Positions 11,005 through 21,900 of a stretch of DNA of 64,000 bases are shown here, one piece after another. Numbering within the stretch: position 1 is the stretch's first letter; every line of letters begins with the position of its first letter. A program made the position numbers and the translations under genes. Source of the DNA: Aradus depressus (taxonomy: Eukaryota > Arthropoda > Insecta > Hemiptera > Aradidae). The DNA is taken from NCBI GenBank assembly GCA_963662175.1, contig OY759214.1, forward strand, positions 4,402,001 through 4,466,000. Reading direction: 5' to 3'. A model generated the notes under the pieces. It made no database searches. It had not been told where the DNA came from and worked only from the letters and a program-made list of their open reading frames with translations.

Positions 11005-11109
11005 AACAGAAGTCTGTGATAGAACTCCTTCGTGCAGCTCAAATGCGTTTGCTGTACGGCAAGCTCCCAACCAACACCCAGAGCGGACGACCCAGTAGTT
11101 CGTCAGGAG
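11005..11109 (+). CDS. Exon B1 of unidentified modular gene
   Basis: The exon follows GTGTGTCTTGATTTTGCAG and ends at TCAGGAG|GTATCT. It is 105 nt long, symmetric, phase 1-1 and open. The product begins with a short helical stretch (SVIELLRAAQMRLLYGKL) and ends in a Ser/Gly linker (SGRPSSSSG). Compared with exon B2 it lacks 27 nt in frame. It also carries only protein-changing differences in its first half, while its last 60 or so bases are identical to B2. Function is unknown. Whether B1 and B2 are used together or alternatively cannot be told from DNA. Confidence 0.7.
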
Positions 11110-11336
11110 GTATCTGATACTATCATTCTAGTTTAAGGAATAAGGCGGGAAAGCGCACTCAATCCTGCTCATAGCAGTGTGAAAACTAGTACCAGATTCA
11201 AGAGAGGCGGTTCAGGACGATGTAGCGCACCAGGTAACTTTGCTCCGGGTCTAAATAAGATCCAGGCAAGTGGCCTCCGCAGCCAAAAATCTATGGTGAT
11301 GGTCTCTTCTTCGTATATTCTGGTTTCGTGTATTCT

Positions 11337-11896
11337 GGCAAGGCAGACAGCCCATTGTGCCGGGTGTGTCGGGTGGAGGAGAACCTGGAGCATATTGTAC
11401 TTACATGTACCTAATATCATACCCAGAGAGAACTTATGTTCACTGTAACTGTATAAGCTAACCCAAGCCCCCTTTAACTATCCCCAGTTTTTAATAACCC
11501 GCAACATTTTTATTTACCAATCCATTTACAGATTTATAATGCAAATTCAAAATCAGCCCCAGATTCCTTAGCTATAAATTGAACCAATGTAAGCTCTGGG
11601 CACTGGTCTATAGAACCAGGAGCTCCGAAGGTCTGGACGGCTGGCACTACATGCAGACCTTTCTTCAGGAGCCTCCACTCCAGTCACTGGTCTTGAATAT
11701 TGTTTTGGGTGATGTGGTCCGGCGGTGCCTCCGGCTGTCCCCCGGCTTGGCTGGGGCCGCTTGCTTGGGCCCTCTGTCTGACCTCCTGACTCCAGTATCC
11801 CGTCTTTGGCAGAAATATCTTTTATAGTGTAGTTTTAAGAATAGCAATGGCTAGTGTGTAGTGTCTGTGAAAAAGAAGAAGAAAAAAAAAAAAAAA
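11337..11896 (+). mobile_element. LINE 3' end, duplicated copy
   Basis: Duplicate of the + strand LINE at 9013-9563. It holds the final Cys/His segment (with a 9-bp insertion that repeats CGGGTGTG-like sequence), the 3' untranslated region and the A-rich tail. The TCCAGAGGCT target-site copy follows at 11897. It is present because of the tandem duplication, not as an independent insertion. Confidence 0.85.
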
Positions 11897-12930
11897 TCCA
11901 GAGGCTCTGTTAATACTTTCATAGCAGCCGTAGGCGCTCTGGTTGCTGTAAGGCTTACTAGGCGTTCTATCTTTTTAAGTTTGTTGATCTGGTAGGTGTG
12001 ACTTTAGCATTATATCTAGCGTTTCCTCATTGTTGAGGGTTCCTGTTCCGTCGTTTTTTTTTAGCGTCCGAAGCCTTGCTTCACCGCACTTACTCAGCAG
12101 CCGTTAAGGCTGTTTGATAGGCCCTTATGACCCCTGAAAAGTCTTTTATCTTGTCTTCCACCACAATCATGCACTGCATCTTCGTGGGGCGATTCCACCA
12201 GCCGGCAGTAGCAACAAATACTCTTAGCCTCTCACTCCATGTGTTGCACACGTGCAAGGTACACCCCGCTTTTGTGACTCCTCCACCTTGACCACACTGT
12301 GGCTTAGTCTTGTGAGTGTAAAAATCTCCTTGTTGTTGTCCTGCGGCTCAAGGTCCACAACGAAGAGCGGGAGGAAGACTTTGGTGTTTGGGTTCTTTAC
12401 TCCACCGAGAAGCCAATCTCCTCCAGCAGCTCCTTGTTGGGAGACGTAGGTGTGGTCGGGTGGAGGTGCCTCAGAACCACTCTGTCTTAACTGGTTGCAG
12501 TGGTAACTAGCCACCCTGCTTAAGATGGTGAATTATGCACCGGTACGACTCCGGTGAGTCTACGTGCAGCTTTGTATAGCGGACACTGGTCTGGCATGTG
12601 AATTTATCAGGTTTTAATATGGAGCTTATTTTTCTGATAAATGACGAGATGGGGGGAGGTTTTCGGGTTGACGATGATTCCTCCTCTTGATCTACCGTCA
12701 GAGGAGCATAGTGATTGGAGGTTGAAATAGGTGGACGGGAACCCTCCTAGGATCCAGCCGCAGGTGCTTCATTGGCATTTTTCGCCTTCTTAGTGGCGGC
12801 AGACATGTGTCCACTGGAGCTCGGACGACCCCGCTTCTTTCTTCCTTACCCTTTCTCCCCATAATTAAGATTATTAAAGTAGTTAGCAACTTAAAAAAAA
12901 AAATAATAATAACAATAATAATAATAAAAT
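11897..12930 (-). pseudogene. LINE ORF1/ORF2 pieces, duplicated copy
   Basis: Duplicate of 9564-10600, with the same Gag-like 96-codon frame (12514-12224, minus) and the same fragments of the ORF2 linker and RT thumb. A handful of single-base differences separate the copies. Not functional. Confidence 0.6.
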
Positions 12931-13337
12931 AAATGTGAAGAAAAGGGGGGTCAGGGGTGGGACGTAAAGTTTTTTGGGGGTGAGGGGAAGGGGATGCGAC
13001 ACTTTACTAGGACCTTTAGCCACTCCTGGTGTACAACTGGGAGTTGGCCAGGTCTGGGTTGTAAAAAGAATTAGCCCCAATCCTGAGATAGAGATAAGGA
13101 CCGAGGGAACACTGAAGTCACCAAAAAAAAAAGGGAATCCTTACCACTGTTCTGGCTCAGTCCATGGTGAACCGTAGTGGTCCAAACTTTACATAAATTG
13201 TCCTGGTCGCTTATGGGCACTTCGAATAAAATTTCAGCAAAATCGCTTTATATTCACTCACAAAAAAGAGGTGGACAATGGGGATCCGACGTTAACACAT
13301 CGGCTGTAATTTTACACAGTGTGTCTTGATTTTGCAG

Positions 13338-13469
13338 AAGTGAACTCTGGGACAGAACTCCTTCACAAAAGAGTAAAACTGCTCCAGGAGGATGTAGCTC
13401 AAATGCGTTTGCTGTTCGGCAAGCTCCCAACCAACACCCAGAGCGGACGACCCAGTAGTTCGTCAGGAG
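13338..13469 (+). CDS. Exon B2 of unidentified modular gene
   Basis: The exon follows TCTTGATTTTGCAG and ends TCAGGAG|GTATCT. It is 132 nt, symmetric, phase 1-1 and fully open. It encodes an amphipathic, coiled-coil-like helix (ELLHKRVKLLQEDVAQMRLL) followed by a Thr/Ser/Gly linker ending SSSSG. It is 9 codons longer than B1. The helix is the only part that differs between the copies, and the linker is identical. It is the duplicated partner in the 2.3-kb tandem duplication. Family not recognised. Confidence 0.75.
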
Positions 13470-13688
13470 GTATCTGATACTATCATTCTAGTTTAAGGAA
13501 TAAGGCGGGAAAGCGCACTCAATCCTGCTCATAGCAGTGTGAAAACTAGTACCAGATTCAAGAGAGGCGGTTCAGGACGATGTAGCGCACCAGGTAACTT
13601 TGCTCCGGGTCTAAATAAGATCCAGGCAAGTGGCCTCCGCAGCCCAAAATCTATGGTGATGGTCTCTTCTTCGTATATTCTGGTTTCG

Positions 13689-14589
13689 GATAAATTATTA
13701 GCCTCGTGGAGTGTAAAAATGTTGTTTTGGTTAAATTTGCCGCATTGAGTGTAAAAATGAAGGGTATTACTTCTTTCTTCCTGCGAGGAGGTACTCCTGA
13801 ACGGGCAGCACCAATGTCGACTAGAAATTACTTCCCTGTCCGCTTATCCGCTATGGATAATGTGTTGGTTTGGGGTTCGTTACGACGTCTATTGCCTGTT
13901 TGAGAACACTGAACTTCAAAGTAGCCTTCACCGTATGAAACTTGAACTGCTGCTGAGACTGGATCTGCCTAAAACTGACTCGGTTGAACCATTGTTCCGT
14001 CCATATCTTGGAGTAGCTGCGGCGGCGGTGCTCTGTTGTGTTGTGGGCCTTAACGTTTCATGAGGGTCGGGGTCAATGGTTGGCACTTCTTCTGATGTGA
14101 AGACGGGTTAGGATAGGGTAGTATCGAGACCGGAGGGCCAGTAGGAAAAGATTTGCTGAGAAAACTTTTCGGAGGGCCACCCTGAGGTCAGACACCGGGA
14201 GGATGACCCGAGCGTGAGAGATCGGCTCAGTCTGGAGTAGATCACATGAGAATGGTCAAGCATGACTAGGGCACCCGGATGCCTCAAGCTAGAAGTTGAC
14301 AAGTGACCGGTCTGAATTACATTTTGGTGATCTTGTATTAAAGCGTTTTATTCTACATTTTACAATTTTTTGGGGGTTTGAAGAGTAATCTCAAGGCTGC
14401 CAACGAGATTATGTTCAACATGGAGTAGCTCTGTTATGATGATATTGTTGTTTTTCGGACTACTTTCAAATTACACTTACTATTACCAAAATATACGAGT
14501 TGTGCCCCCCTCTCTCACTCCACTCCTTCCATTACAGAGTCAGTCCAGAGAAAAAATGCAATATTCAGTCACTACCTTTTTTTTTCTAG
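13689..14589. other. Intron between exons B2 and C1
   Basis: Single-copy intron by context. GAGTGTAAAAATG occurs twice near 13715 and 13750. Open frames at 13706-13903 and 13860-14063 have no recognised motif. The last 80 bases are pyrimidine-rich with CAATATTCAGTC, a phrase matched before exon C2 (CAATATTCAATC at about 58644). Confidence 0.5.
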
Positions 14590-14697
14590 GAAAAACGAGC
14601 CGCCCGGACGGAGTGCAGGACATTGATTCTGCACAGGAAACAATACTCAGGCAGACCCTATCTGACCTCGACACACTATTCAGCGAGATCATTCAGG
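14590..14697 (+). CDS. Exon C1 of unidentified modular gene
   Basis: The acceptor CTTTTTTTTTCTAG precedes it, and ATTCAGG|GTATTT is the donor. It is 108 nt, symmetric, phase 1-1 and open. The product starts with a charged linker (GKTSRPDG) followed by an acidic helical segment (TILRQTLSDLDTLFSEIIQ). The 5' end and preceding intron resemble those of exon C2 at 58663, so the two are duplicates now separated by the 44-kb satellite and retroelement block. The role is unknown. Splicing across such an intron is inferred. Confidence 0.7.
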
Positions 14698-14849
14698 GTA
14701 TTTACTTAACGTTCAGTTTTGTAAATTTTGAACATTTTAAAATTCTAGATGAATAATCTTTCAAAATATTAACTCAGGAACAATAAGCGAACCTCTTTAC
14801 TTACAAAACACAAAAAAGCATGAATGGAGTCGTGTTTACAAAAAGGTCC

Positions 14850-16011
14850 AAGTATACAGGAAGTAATGTTATTGCTGTGAATGTGCATCTATGAAAACTT
14901 TCATGTATGATCTGGCCCAGTACTCTGTGATCATTTTACTTCCCCAGCTACACAAAGTATACAGGAAGTAATGTTATTGCTGTGAATGTGCATCTATGAA
15001 ACCTTTCATGTATGATCTGGCCCAGTACTCTGTGCTCATTTTATTTCCCCAGCTACACAAAGCATACAGGAAGTAATGTTATTGCTGTGAATGTGCATCT
15101 TTGTAACCTTTCATGTATGATCTGTCCACAGTACTCTGTGATCATTTTACTTCCCCAGCTACACAAAACATACAGGAAGTAATGTTATTGCTGTGAATGT
15201 GCATCATTGTAACCTTTCATGTGTGATCTGTCCACAGTACTCTGTGATCATTTTACTTCCCCAGCTACACAAAGTATACAGGAAGTAATGTTATTGCTGT
15301 GAATGTGCATCTATGAAACCTTTCATGTATGATCTGGCCCAGTACTCTGTGCTCATTTTATTTCCCCAGCTACACAAAGCATACAGGAAGTAATGTTATT
15401 GCTGTGAATGTGCATCTATGAAACCTTTCACGTGTGATCTGTCCACAGTACTCTGTGATCATTTTACTTCCCCAGCTAAACAAAGCATACAGGAAGTAAT
15501 GTTATTGCTGTGAATGTGCATCTATGAAACCTTTCATGTATGATCTGGCCCAGTACTCTGTGCTCATTTTATTTCCCCAGCTACACAAAGCATACAGGAA
15601 GTAATGTTATTGCTGTGAATGTGCATCTTTGTAACCTTTCATGTATGATCTGGCCCAGTACTCTGTGATCATTTTACTTCCCCAGCTACACAAAGTACAC
15701 AGGAAGTAATGTTATTATTGTGAATGTGCATCTATGAAACCTTTCATGTATGATCTGGCCCAGTACTCTGTGATCATTTTACTACCCAGCTACACGAAGT
15801 ATACAGAAAGTTATGTTATTGCTGTGAATGTGCATCTTTGTAACCTTTCATGTGTGATCTGTCCACAGTACTCTGTGCTCATTTTATTTCCCCAGCTACA
15901 CAAAGCATACAGGAAGTAATGTTATTGCTGTGAATGTGCATCTATGAAACCTTTCACGTGTGATCTGTCCACAGTACTCTGTGATCATTTTACTTCCCCA
16001 GCTAAACAAAG
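14850..16011 (+). repeat. 105-106 bp satellite array, left segment (~11 monomers)
   Basis: The monomer runs GTATACAGGAAGTAATG, TTATTGCTGTGAATGTGCAT, CTATGAAACC or CTTTGTAACC, TTTCATGTGTGATCTG, then TCCACAG or GCCCAG, TACTCTGTG and CATTTTACTTCCCCAGC. The first unit enters at about 14850 without a transition. The segment ends at the CAAAG target site where the outer LTR element inserted. It continues at 28481. Confidence 0.95.
16007..16011. repeat. Target-site duplication CAAAG (left)
   Basis: CAAAG sits directly before the outer LTR element and again directly after it (28476-28480). Removing the element and one copy restores an ordinary satellite monomer (AAACAAAGCATACAGG), a form found intact near 15478. 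Confidence 0.9.
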
Positions 16012-16834
16012 TGCTAGATTATTTTATGCTTGATGTTTTGTTGTGACTATAGTTATATTAAATTGAATAAAAAAAAATTATATATTGATTTGGAGTGAGG
16101 CTCCTAAGGAAAAAACTATGTCATAAATAACTCTTTTCATTCTTGGAATTTACGTTACCGGTACCAATAAAAAAAAAAAAAAATTATTTCCCGGTATGAT
16201 TCTAAATAGATTATTAATTATAACTATTGTATCCTGAATAATTGGTACTTACCTCCAAAGGTATTATTGGGGTTCGCAAGGCCTATGGGTTTTGAAATTT
16301 GAATTTCATTGAGAGAGATTTTGGGGAAATTAAAAGAAATTAAAACATGGTTATAAATAAATTGGCTTTACTAAAATAAATTTTATGACTTTGAAAAATT
16401 GAAGTGGCCATATTGAAAAATGTATATACAAAAATGGATACTACCTTGTGACGTCACACTTGAAACATATATACAATAAATTTTACTTTTTAACATAAAA
16501 ATTGGAGTCCACACTCTCTCCACATCCCTTCAATCTTTTACCAGTCACTTTTACTCACTTTCAATTGTTTACTCACTACTTTTCACACATTTCAACAAAA
16601 AAACAGAGACCAGTCTCTCACCGGTTTCACCTCTACCAGAATCCAGCATAGACTGACTAAACTGCCTCCGCACGGAATTATGGGTAGCAAATTCGAGTTT
16701 CTTTTTTCTGTTGTCTCTTGTTTTACTTAGGTTTCTTTCTTCTTTATTTTCTGTTTCTTTTTTTCAAATGGATTCCAAAAAAATAACGTCGCTTCGACAT
16801 CGGTTGTCTTGGCAACGGGTTTGTTTACATTACA
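16012..16834 (-). repeat. Outer element 3' LTR
   Basis: This LTR matches 27654-28475 over its full length. I see two substitutions and one A-run length difference. The edges are TGCTAGATT and TTACATTACA on the + strand. It contains a palindromic TGACGTCA at 16449-16456. Near identity means a young insertion. Confidence 0.92.
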
Positions 16835-16856
16835 ATTGCCTTCTCCTATTTTTTCT
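16835..16856 (-). other. Polypurine-tract candidate of outer element
   Basis: On the minus strand, AAAAAATAGGAGAAGGCAAT ends exactly at the LTR start TGTAATG. Its position and purine content fit a plus-strand primer, apart from the final CAAT. This is the main evidence for orientation. Confidence 0.55.
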
Positions 16857-18250
16857 GGAACGAAAATTGTGTTTCTAGAATCACAATTTTTGTTCCAAAG
16901 GTTCCCTCTTCATCTGTTTTATCCTGGTCCTTTTTCCGCCTTCATCCACTCCTCTCGTCCTCCAATTGGTCGTCGTGAACCGGCACTTTTGGGTGTCTCT
17001 ATGCTCACAAACCACCTCAACAAAAATTCATCTCGCACCTGTCACTTCACTTCATTCCCCACTGTCATTTACAACAAATTTACATTAAACAAAAAAAATT
17101 CTTTACACACTAATTATAAACTGAGCTCAGTCCTTTACAATTTGGACGAGCGGAAGACAAATAAAATTGTCTTTTAAATTTCATATATAAAAAATATTGA
17201 ACATATTATTACCTAAATGCAAACTTTACTGTAATTAATATCCTTTGGACATATGTACCAAAACAAACAAAATTTATATTTAATTATAATATTGCCGCTT
17301 CACCACTTAATATCTTTTCTTACTTTCCATCTTTCTTTCTATCTTAATCTCAAAAAAAAAATTTATATTCTACTTCAAATCATAAATAAAAAAATAATAA
17401 TTGGGTTGCTTTTCTAAATTCAGTTCCTCATTCCTCATCATCATTTTCTAAATATTTCTTCACATATCTTTGGTTCAAATAAAATTCAACTTCCTATGTC
17501 AACTTCTCAAGTTCCAAAATTCCCCCCTACAAAGTATAAATATTCCTTATCCCATTATTTCGACGTTACCTAGGCCTTCGCCCATTCCCTAACTCCTCCT
17601 ATAGCTCAAAAAAAAAAAAAACTTCAACTTCTTAATCTCAAAAAAAAATCCCTAATAACTTCTTATATCATCGTAGATTATTATTCTCATATATCGTCGC
17701 AGAAAATGTGGATCCTCCCTTCCTTGGGTAGGCTATCTCACAAAAAATATAAATATCTAGCTATCTATTCTCTAATAGCTCTAACTTCCAAATAACTTCC
17801 TCAATATCTAAGTTTTCAGTAACGTCTTGTAAGTCTCAAAGAAAAATTATCCCCATGTATTCTAATTATTTTATTATTAATTATATTATATCCCCTTTTA
17901 TCTCAAACAAACATATCTAGATGAAACTATTTATAAAATTCTTAATTCTTCTCGCGAATAATCCTATCCCTTCACTCTCTTTACCCAAAAAAAAAAAACT
18001 AAAAAAAATACTTGCCAGCAAATCTACTAATCTTCCACTTCCTACGGTCTTACATATATGTATAATAAAGATAAATGTACTGATGTATGAAACCAACTTA
18101 TGGGTCAATGCCAATGCAAAAATAATAGTGGTATATGTAAAAAAAAATAAGCTGCACAAATCCGCTTATGGGAAAATGCAAATAATAGTAGTGGTATGTG
18201 TGTTAGAAAAGACTGCACAAATCCGCTTATGGGAAAATGCAAAAAATAAT
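16835..18250 (-). other. Outer element internal region, 3' side
   Basis: About 1.4 kb of AT-rich, strongly strand-asymmetric sequence (C/T- and A-rich on +). No polymerase-type frame is present in either direction. Open frames at 16809-17177 and 17921-18289 (+) look like composition artefacts. It ends in the 61-bp repeats where BEL inserted. Confidence 0.6.
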
Positions 18251-18255
18251 AATGG
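18090..18255 (+). repeat. 61-bp tandem repeat, BEL target
   Basis: TGCACAAATCCGCTTATGGG occurs at 18153 and 18214, 61 bp apart, with a weaker unit before (ACTTATGGGTCAATGCC). The next unit was broken by the BEL insertion; its remainder resumes at 25295 (TATGTGTGTTA...CTGCACAACA). Confidence 0.7.
18251..18255. repeat. Target-site duplication AATGG (left)
   Basis: AATGG lies immediately before the BEL LTR at 18256 and again immediately after the other LTR at 25290-25294. A 5-bp duplication is usual for BEL/Pao. Confidence 0.92.
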
Positions 18256-18709
18256 TGTTTGGGTCAGGGTCGGACACTTAACGTTGTGAGCAAAGGCCCG
18301 ATAACCATGAAGAACCCAGAATGATAGGGGAGTAAAATATGTGAGGAATAAATGCGGAAATAGTGAAAATAAGAATTCTATTTGGAACACAATAAGTAAA
18401 TTGAAATGAATGTTACTTGATCACTGTAAACAGAATGTTCTGGTCGATTCGGCTGTGTCGCTCCTTGGTGGTCCGTGATGATAGACGAGATCGGAGGGGG
18501 TCCTCACGGGGAAGTCTTCATATGTAAGATGTATCCAGGCCAGACTGCGTTGGACGAGACGCTGACTGGGGTAGTAAGATGCTTCCCGGTCAGGCTGTGG
18601 TGAACGACTGGTCGCTGGACCGGGAGTAGTGGGGATAGCGAGCGAGCTAGCCGTGGCGTAGGGACCATAGTGGGGGGCGCTGGCTAAGCTCAATAGTCGT
18701 CATTGAACA
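18256..18709 (-). repeat. BEL 3' LTR
   Basis: 454 bp, + strand edges TGTTTGGGTCAGGGTC and CATTGAACA. It is identical to 24836-25289 except for CATATGTAAG versus CATATGTGAG and CGTC versus CGTA near the end. Confidence 0.95.
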
Positions 18710-18725
18710 TACCGCCCACCTAAAT
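18710..18725 (-). other. BEL polypurine tract
   Basis: On the minus strand AGGTGGGCGGTA abuts the LTR start TGTTCAAT. A GGTGGGCGG-type tract at this position is familiar from insect BEL/Pao elements and would prime plus-strand synthesis. Confidence 0.7.
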
Positions 18726-18977
18726 TTGGCTACGCTGAATTTACAGTACCCAAAAAAAGGGCAGGGGTGAGTCGACCGATGGCAGCCGAGAGGGGAGAAC
18801 AGCACTATGTACCTTCATAGTGATAAGGAAACATATCTTAAAAATAATTAGAATTATAAGTGATAAAAGGAACGCAACATGAACTTACAAAGATTAAAGA
18901 AAAAAATAGCCTAAAATAATTAGAATTATAAACTATATACAAACTATATGAATCTCGGCAATGTCCAGGGATCCCCG

Positions 18978-21900
18978 TCACTTAGGGGAAACTCGGGTCG
19001 CATCTGATGAGAGTAGAGGTGCGAGAGAGGCGACTGAACGCTTGAAAATTCTTCCATTTAGTGTGCGAACGGTAACCACTCTCACGACGCCGTCGTCTCC
19101 GGGGAAAACGTCGCAGATACGCCCGGTCGGCCAAGTACCTGCAGGTGTGCGACTCTCGATCATCAGAACGAGATCGCCGATGCTGAGATTAGGATGGTTT
19201 CGGGTCCATCTGACACGCTGCTGTAGGAGATGCAAATAGTCCTTGTTCCATCGGGACCACACATAAGATATTTGCCGTTGTACTAAGTGCCAACGATCGA
19301 GGTGACTGGTGCATTCATCTGAAGATGGAACAGATGGGATAGAAGTCAGTGGTGCACCGATCAGAAAGTGGCCAGGTGTCAGTGTGTCGAAACTCTCCGG
19401 ATCTTCTCTGAGAGGGCATAAGGGTCTCGAGTTGAGCAGCCCTTCAATGCGTACCAAGATGGTATTCAATTCTTCAAAGGTAAGGGGGTACTTACCGACA
19501 GAAGTCACCAAAAGATTTTTGATGGACTTAACGCCGGCCTCCCACAAACCGCCGAAGTGTGGAGAGCGAGGTGGTATGAATTTCCAAACAACACTCTTGG
19601 AGGAGAGGTGATCAGTCCATAAATCAGTGTGACGGCTCAAAAACGCGTAGAGATCCTTGAGATATCTAGATGCGCCGACAAAGTTGGTGGCATTGTCCGA
19701 ATGAATGCACTGCGGGAGTCCGCGTCGAGCGACAAAGCGGTCTAGGGTGGCCAAGAACGCATCTGTCCCTAGCGAGGAAACTAGCTCCAAATGGATAGCC
19801 TTCGTGGCGAAGCAAACGAAAATGCAGAGATATGCCTTGCCTATCGGTGCCTTGCGTCTTGGAGATTCTCGGAGGGCAAATGGTCCGGCATAATCGACTC
19901 CAACCTGTGAAAATGCGCGAAACTGATGGAAACGTTCAACTGGAAGATCACCCATTAGGGGGATAGACGGCCTGACACGGAGACGTCTGCAATGGGTGCA
20001 GAGATATATCCGGCTCTTAATCACCTTAAGTGCGCTGGGAACCCAAAATTTCTGGCGCAAAAGAGACAGCATTAGAGTTGGGCCAGCATGAAAGTGCTTC
20101 TTGTGCAGGTCGTCTATGATGAGACGAGTGAGATGGTGATCTCGAGGTAGAAGCATAGGGTGCTTATGGTCATAGGTGAGCGAGGAGTGTCGCAGCCTGC
20201 CGCCCACCCTAATTAACCCATGCGCATCCAAAAAGGGATGGAGTTGCTGGTAGGCCTTAGGGGTTTCATCACCATAGAGCGCTGGAGGCAAAGCACAGTG
20301 TTGAGCGATTTGTACGCATGCGGAGAGTGCCTTAGAGAATTCATCGCTAGTGATGGGTCCTTGGGTGGCTTCCTGTAGGTGTTGCGCGCGATGAGCGAGC
20401 CGCAATATCCGAGCGATTGTTCTGATCAATCGTGGTAGGGAGGAAAAACGACTCATCCAAGAGTCATCATGAATATGGTGAACTTTCTTGGACGTTGGGA
20501 TGGCAGTAGCCAGCAAGGCTTGATCTGGTGACGGCGAGAGGAGTCCAGAATAGCCTTCGCCAAATGGTTCCGGGTTGTCCATGAGCCAGAGGGGTCCACG
20601 CCACCAGAGGTTGTGATCCTTGAGTTCGGATGGAAGGCATCCACGGGATGCTATGTCGGAGGGATTATCCTCCGAGCGAACAAACTTCCACTGCCTGACA
20701 TCGGAAGCCCTTAGAATAGCAGAGACTCTGTTCGCCTCAAACACCTTGAGTTGATGAATAGGTTGGCGCAACCATGCAAGCACCACCGAAGAGTCTGTGA
20801 AGTATAGAGCTTCATGATGCGTCTCTATTGTGATAGATGACATGACTCTCGCAAGCAAGAGCGCTCCGCAGAGTTCCAATTGGGGTATCGTTAGAAACTT
20901 GGTGGGGGCGACCTTTGTCTTCGCTTTGAGCAGATTGACGTGCACTCCGCCACTAGGTGACTGAGTGCGTGCGTAAACAGCAGCAGCGTATCCATGGGAG
21001 GAAGCATCGCTAAAATCTATCAGCTGGATAGTTGCTTGATGGACCTGTATATAGCGGGGAATGGTAATCATCTTAAGAGTAGGCCACTCGTTGGTAAGTT
21101 GATACCATTTTTCGCGAAGAGGTGAAGGCAAGGGATCGTCCCAAGAGATTTCGTGGCGCCAAGCTTCTTGTAGCAAGGTTTTGGCGCTAAATATTACGGG
21201 AGCTAAAAATCCGAGTGGGTCGAAAATTCGTGCAACGGTTGAGAGAACGACCCGCTTGGTTGCATGAGAGATAGGTTCTTGGACTGTGAAAGAGAAAACA
21301 TCTCGTTGGGGGTACCACATGAGACCAAGAATCTTGATGATGGAATTGCTTTCCTGAGGCAAGGCTTGAGCTTCAATAGGATCCTGAGAAGGAGGTAGCA
21401 ATTCGGGGGCATTAGATGCCCATTTGCTTAGTTGAAACCCGCCTAGATTAAATAGGCCAATGAGCTGTTCCTTAAGAGCATGGGCCTCTTCGAGCGTATT
21501 TGCTCCTGAAGCAAAATCGTCGACGTACATGGCCTTCGGAATCCGCTCTGCAGCTAGGGGAAAGGCGTAGCCTTCATCACTAACAAGCTGGGCAACAGTC
21601 TTGATCGCTTGATAACCGCTAGACGTGATGCCATAAGTGACGGTGCGCAGTTCATGCTCAACTACAGGCTTGGAAGGATCGTTACGCCAGAAAATATGCT
21701 GTAGGTGACGGTCTTCGGGATGTACCAAGATCTGGCGGTACATCTTCACTAGATCCGTCGTGAAGGCTATGACGAAGAGACGAAAGTGGATGAGTATGTC
21801 GCACAAGTCCGTCTGCAGTTTAGGCCCAGTGATAAGAACATCGTTCAAGCTGGGGCCGCCAGCCGAGCAAGATGCGTCAAACACAACACGAAGCTTAGTT

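Larger units (their letters stand above)
9013..11328 (+). repeat. Tandem duplication, copy 1 (~2.3 kb)
   Basis: This block is repeated at 11337-13688 at an offset of 2324-2360 bp. It contains the end of the + strand LINE, part of the minus-strand LINE, intron sequence and exon B1. By eye the two copies differ at roughly 14 sites outside the exon. The left edge lies inside the LINE (GGCAAGGCAGACAGCCC) and the right edge at TGGTTTCG. LINE sequence upstream of 9013 exists only once, which fixes the order: LINE insertions first, duplication later. Confidence 0.9.
11337..13688 (+). repeat. Tandem duplication, copy 2 (~2.35 kb)
   Basis: Second copy of 9013-11328, entering abruptly within the LINE after the phrase TGGTTTCGTGTATTCT. 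A 9-bp insertion near 11360 and the 27 nt present in exon B2 account for the changing offset. It ends at TGGTTTCG (13681-13688), after which single-copy sequence follows. It contains a truncated + LINE end (11337-11896, with poly(A)), the minus LINE piece (11897-12930) and exon B2. Confidence 0.9.

Noticed and set aside
13785..13835. Possible extra exon starting GAGGTACTCCTG
   Set aside because: The preceding sequence ends GCGAG without a good acceptor and no matching in-frame donor was found.
16809..17177. 122-codon + strand frame
   Set aside because: It starts inside the outer LTR, runs antisense to the element and has low-complexity composition.
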